From the NCBI GenBank assembly GCA_030142905.1, contig JASJOG010000103.1:653501-717500 (forward strand): a DNA stretch of 64,000 nucleotides. Reading direction: 5' to 3'. This stretch comes from Heliopora coerulea. Lineage: Eukaryota; Cnidaria; Anthozoa; Scleralcyonacea; Helioporidae. Made by a program: the position numbers and the translations under genes. The notes beneath the pieces are model-generated. The model saw only the letters and a program-made list of their open reading frames with translations, did no database searches and was not told where the DNA came from. This document shows positions 63,473 through 64,000 of this stretch, piece after piece (the stretch's first letter is position 1; each line of letters starts with the position of its first letter).

Positions 63473-63483
63473 GAATGGAAATT

Positions 63484-63528
63484 ATCGAATCTGTAAAATA
63501 ATTTCAGCCATTATTTTACAGATTCGAT
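63484..63528 (+). promoter_or_regulatory. Perfect 19-bp stem-loop in the 3' UTR
   Basis: ATCGAATCTGTAAAATAAT, a 7-base loop TTCAGCC, and ATTATTTTACAGATTCGAT. It lies 11 bases after the stop codon. Such a perfect hairpin in the transcript could affect stability or be a small mobile-element scar. Confidence 0.6.
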
Positions 63529-63672
63529 GAAATTTCCTGTGTTAACATTCCATCATTTATTCAACACTGGGATTAACGAAAAACAAGCGAGAAAGTAAAT
63601 TATTTCTATGTTCAGCGACAAGGAGAACAGATAGGTTGGCAATATTTATATACGTCTTCTCTACTTCATGGC

Positions 63673-63678
63673 AATAAA
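63673..63678 (+). promoter_or_regulatory. AATAAA polyadenylation signal
   Basis: The hexamer AATAAA lies about 200 bases after the stop, followed by a T-rich stretch. It is the first canonical signal after the stop codon and fits the transcript end. Confidence 0.65.
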
Positions 63679-63699
63679 ATTTGTTTACTTTTTTCAAGA

Positions 63700-64000
63700 A
63701 CTGTTGGGATTAATACATACTCCATGCTTTTTATTAAGAACAACTGAAGGTAGACTGTTCTTCCCAGCAACTTTGCCCACTTCCATTTCTTGACGGAAAA
63801 AAGTTATCAAAGAAACCTCTAACTGGCCTATGCTCGCACAAGTGTGATTGCTTCCCCAATTTCCTTCTTTTTTTAAACAATTAAGATATAAGAATATTAG
63901 AAAGTATTTATGCAGCTGATTTCTTGACGAAAATGCAATTCCTCTATTGCTAATCACATATTTTCCGTGAGCGCAGTTGCCTTTGCCTTTAAAGAACGAA
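63700..64000. other. 3' flank, nothing recognised
   Basis: No coding segment or element seen to the window end. Confidence 0.4.

Noticed and set aside
62220..62543. Open frame in the last intron with a hydrophobic stretch
   Set aside because: It overlaps a fold-back element and has no in-phase splice sites.
1..64000. CRISPR arrays, operons, rRNA genes
   Set aside because: No evenly spaced direct repeats, no rRNA motifs, and the gene structure is eukaryotic.

Overview
The window is animal nuclear DNA, about 64 kb and AT-rich. It is best read as the 3' part of one very large gene on the + strand, whose exons are spread from 3333 to 63472, with introns packed with mobile-element debris. GT-AG introns, class 1-1 modular exons, tRNA-derived SINEs, Penelope-like and LINE remnants, TTAGGG-like tracts and the set of adhesion domains point to an invertebrate animal. 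An anthozoan cnidarian such as a stony coral is my best guess, by inference only. No prokaryotic gene organisation is present.

I could chain 29 exons with matching splice phases. Together they give 7,379 nt, which is one uninterrupted reading frame of about 2,459 codons including the stop. The first exon seen is internal, so the signal peptide and 5' exons lie upstream or were not recognised. Domain order: C-type lectin 1 (3333-3707); carboxy-terminal part of a MAM domain (6000-7086); WSC-like (11024-11290); C-type lectin 2 (12342-12743); TLDc (15038-15909); EGF-like (17812-17910); F5/8 type C discoidin (25625-27671); LamG/concanavalin-like (27886-28557); C-type lectin 3 (30549-30923); SEA (33227-36714); seven fibronectin type III domains, one per exon (40346-51057); then a channel module (52483-63472). 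The channel module runs glutamate-receptor-type ligand-binding lobe S1, TM1, pore loop with a potassium-channel filter TTVGYGD, TM2, lobe S2, TM3 and a short charged cytoplasmic tail. The translation therefore predicts a giant cell-surface protein joining an adhesive, sugar- and matrix-binding ectodomain to a potassium-selective ionotropic-receptor-like channel. This is the most notable content of the window.

The introns hold: a frameshifted LINE with a restriction-like endonuclease (about 19480-23016, - strand) sitting in TTA microsatellite; 3' ends of other LINEs (23085-23640 -, 33500-34100 +, 37230-37700 -); Penelope-like remnants (23640-24905 -, 49915-50254 +); at least three tRNA-derived SINE families; several MITE-like elements with terminal inverted repeats and in some cases target duplications (1657-2212, 13885-14237, 39400-39836, 46030-46378, 58598-59178); many fold-back elements; and hammerhead-ribozyme-like motifs in dispersed copies. 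The stretch before 3333 holds only repeats, as far as I can see. After the stop codon at 63470-63472 there is a perfect 19-bp stem-loop and an AATAAA signal at 63673.
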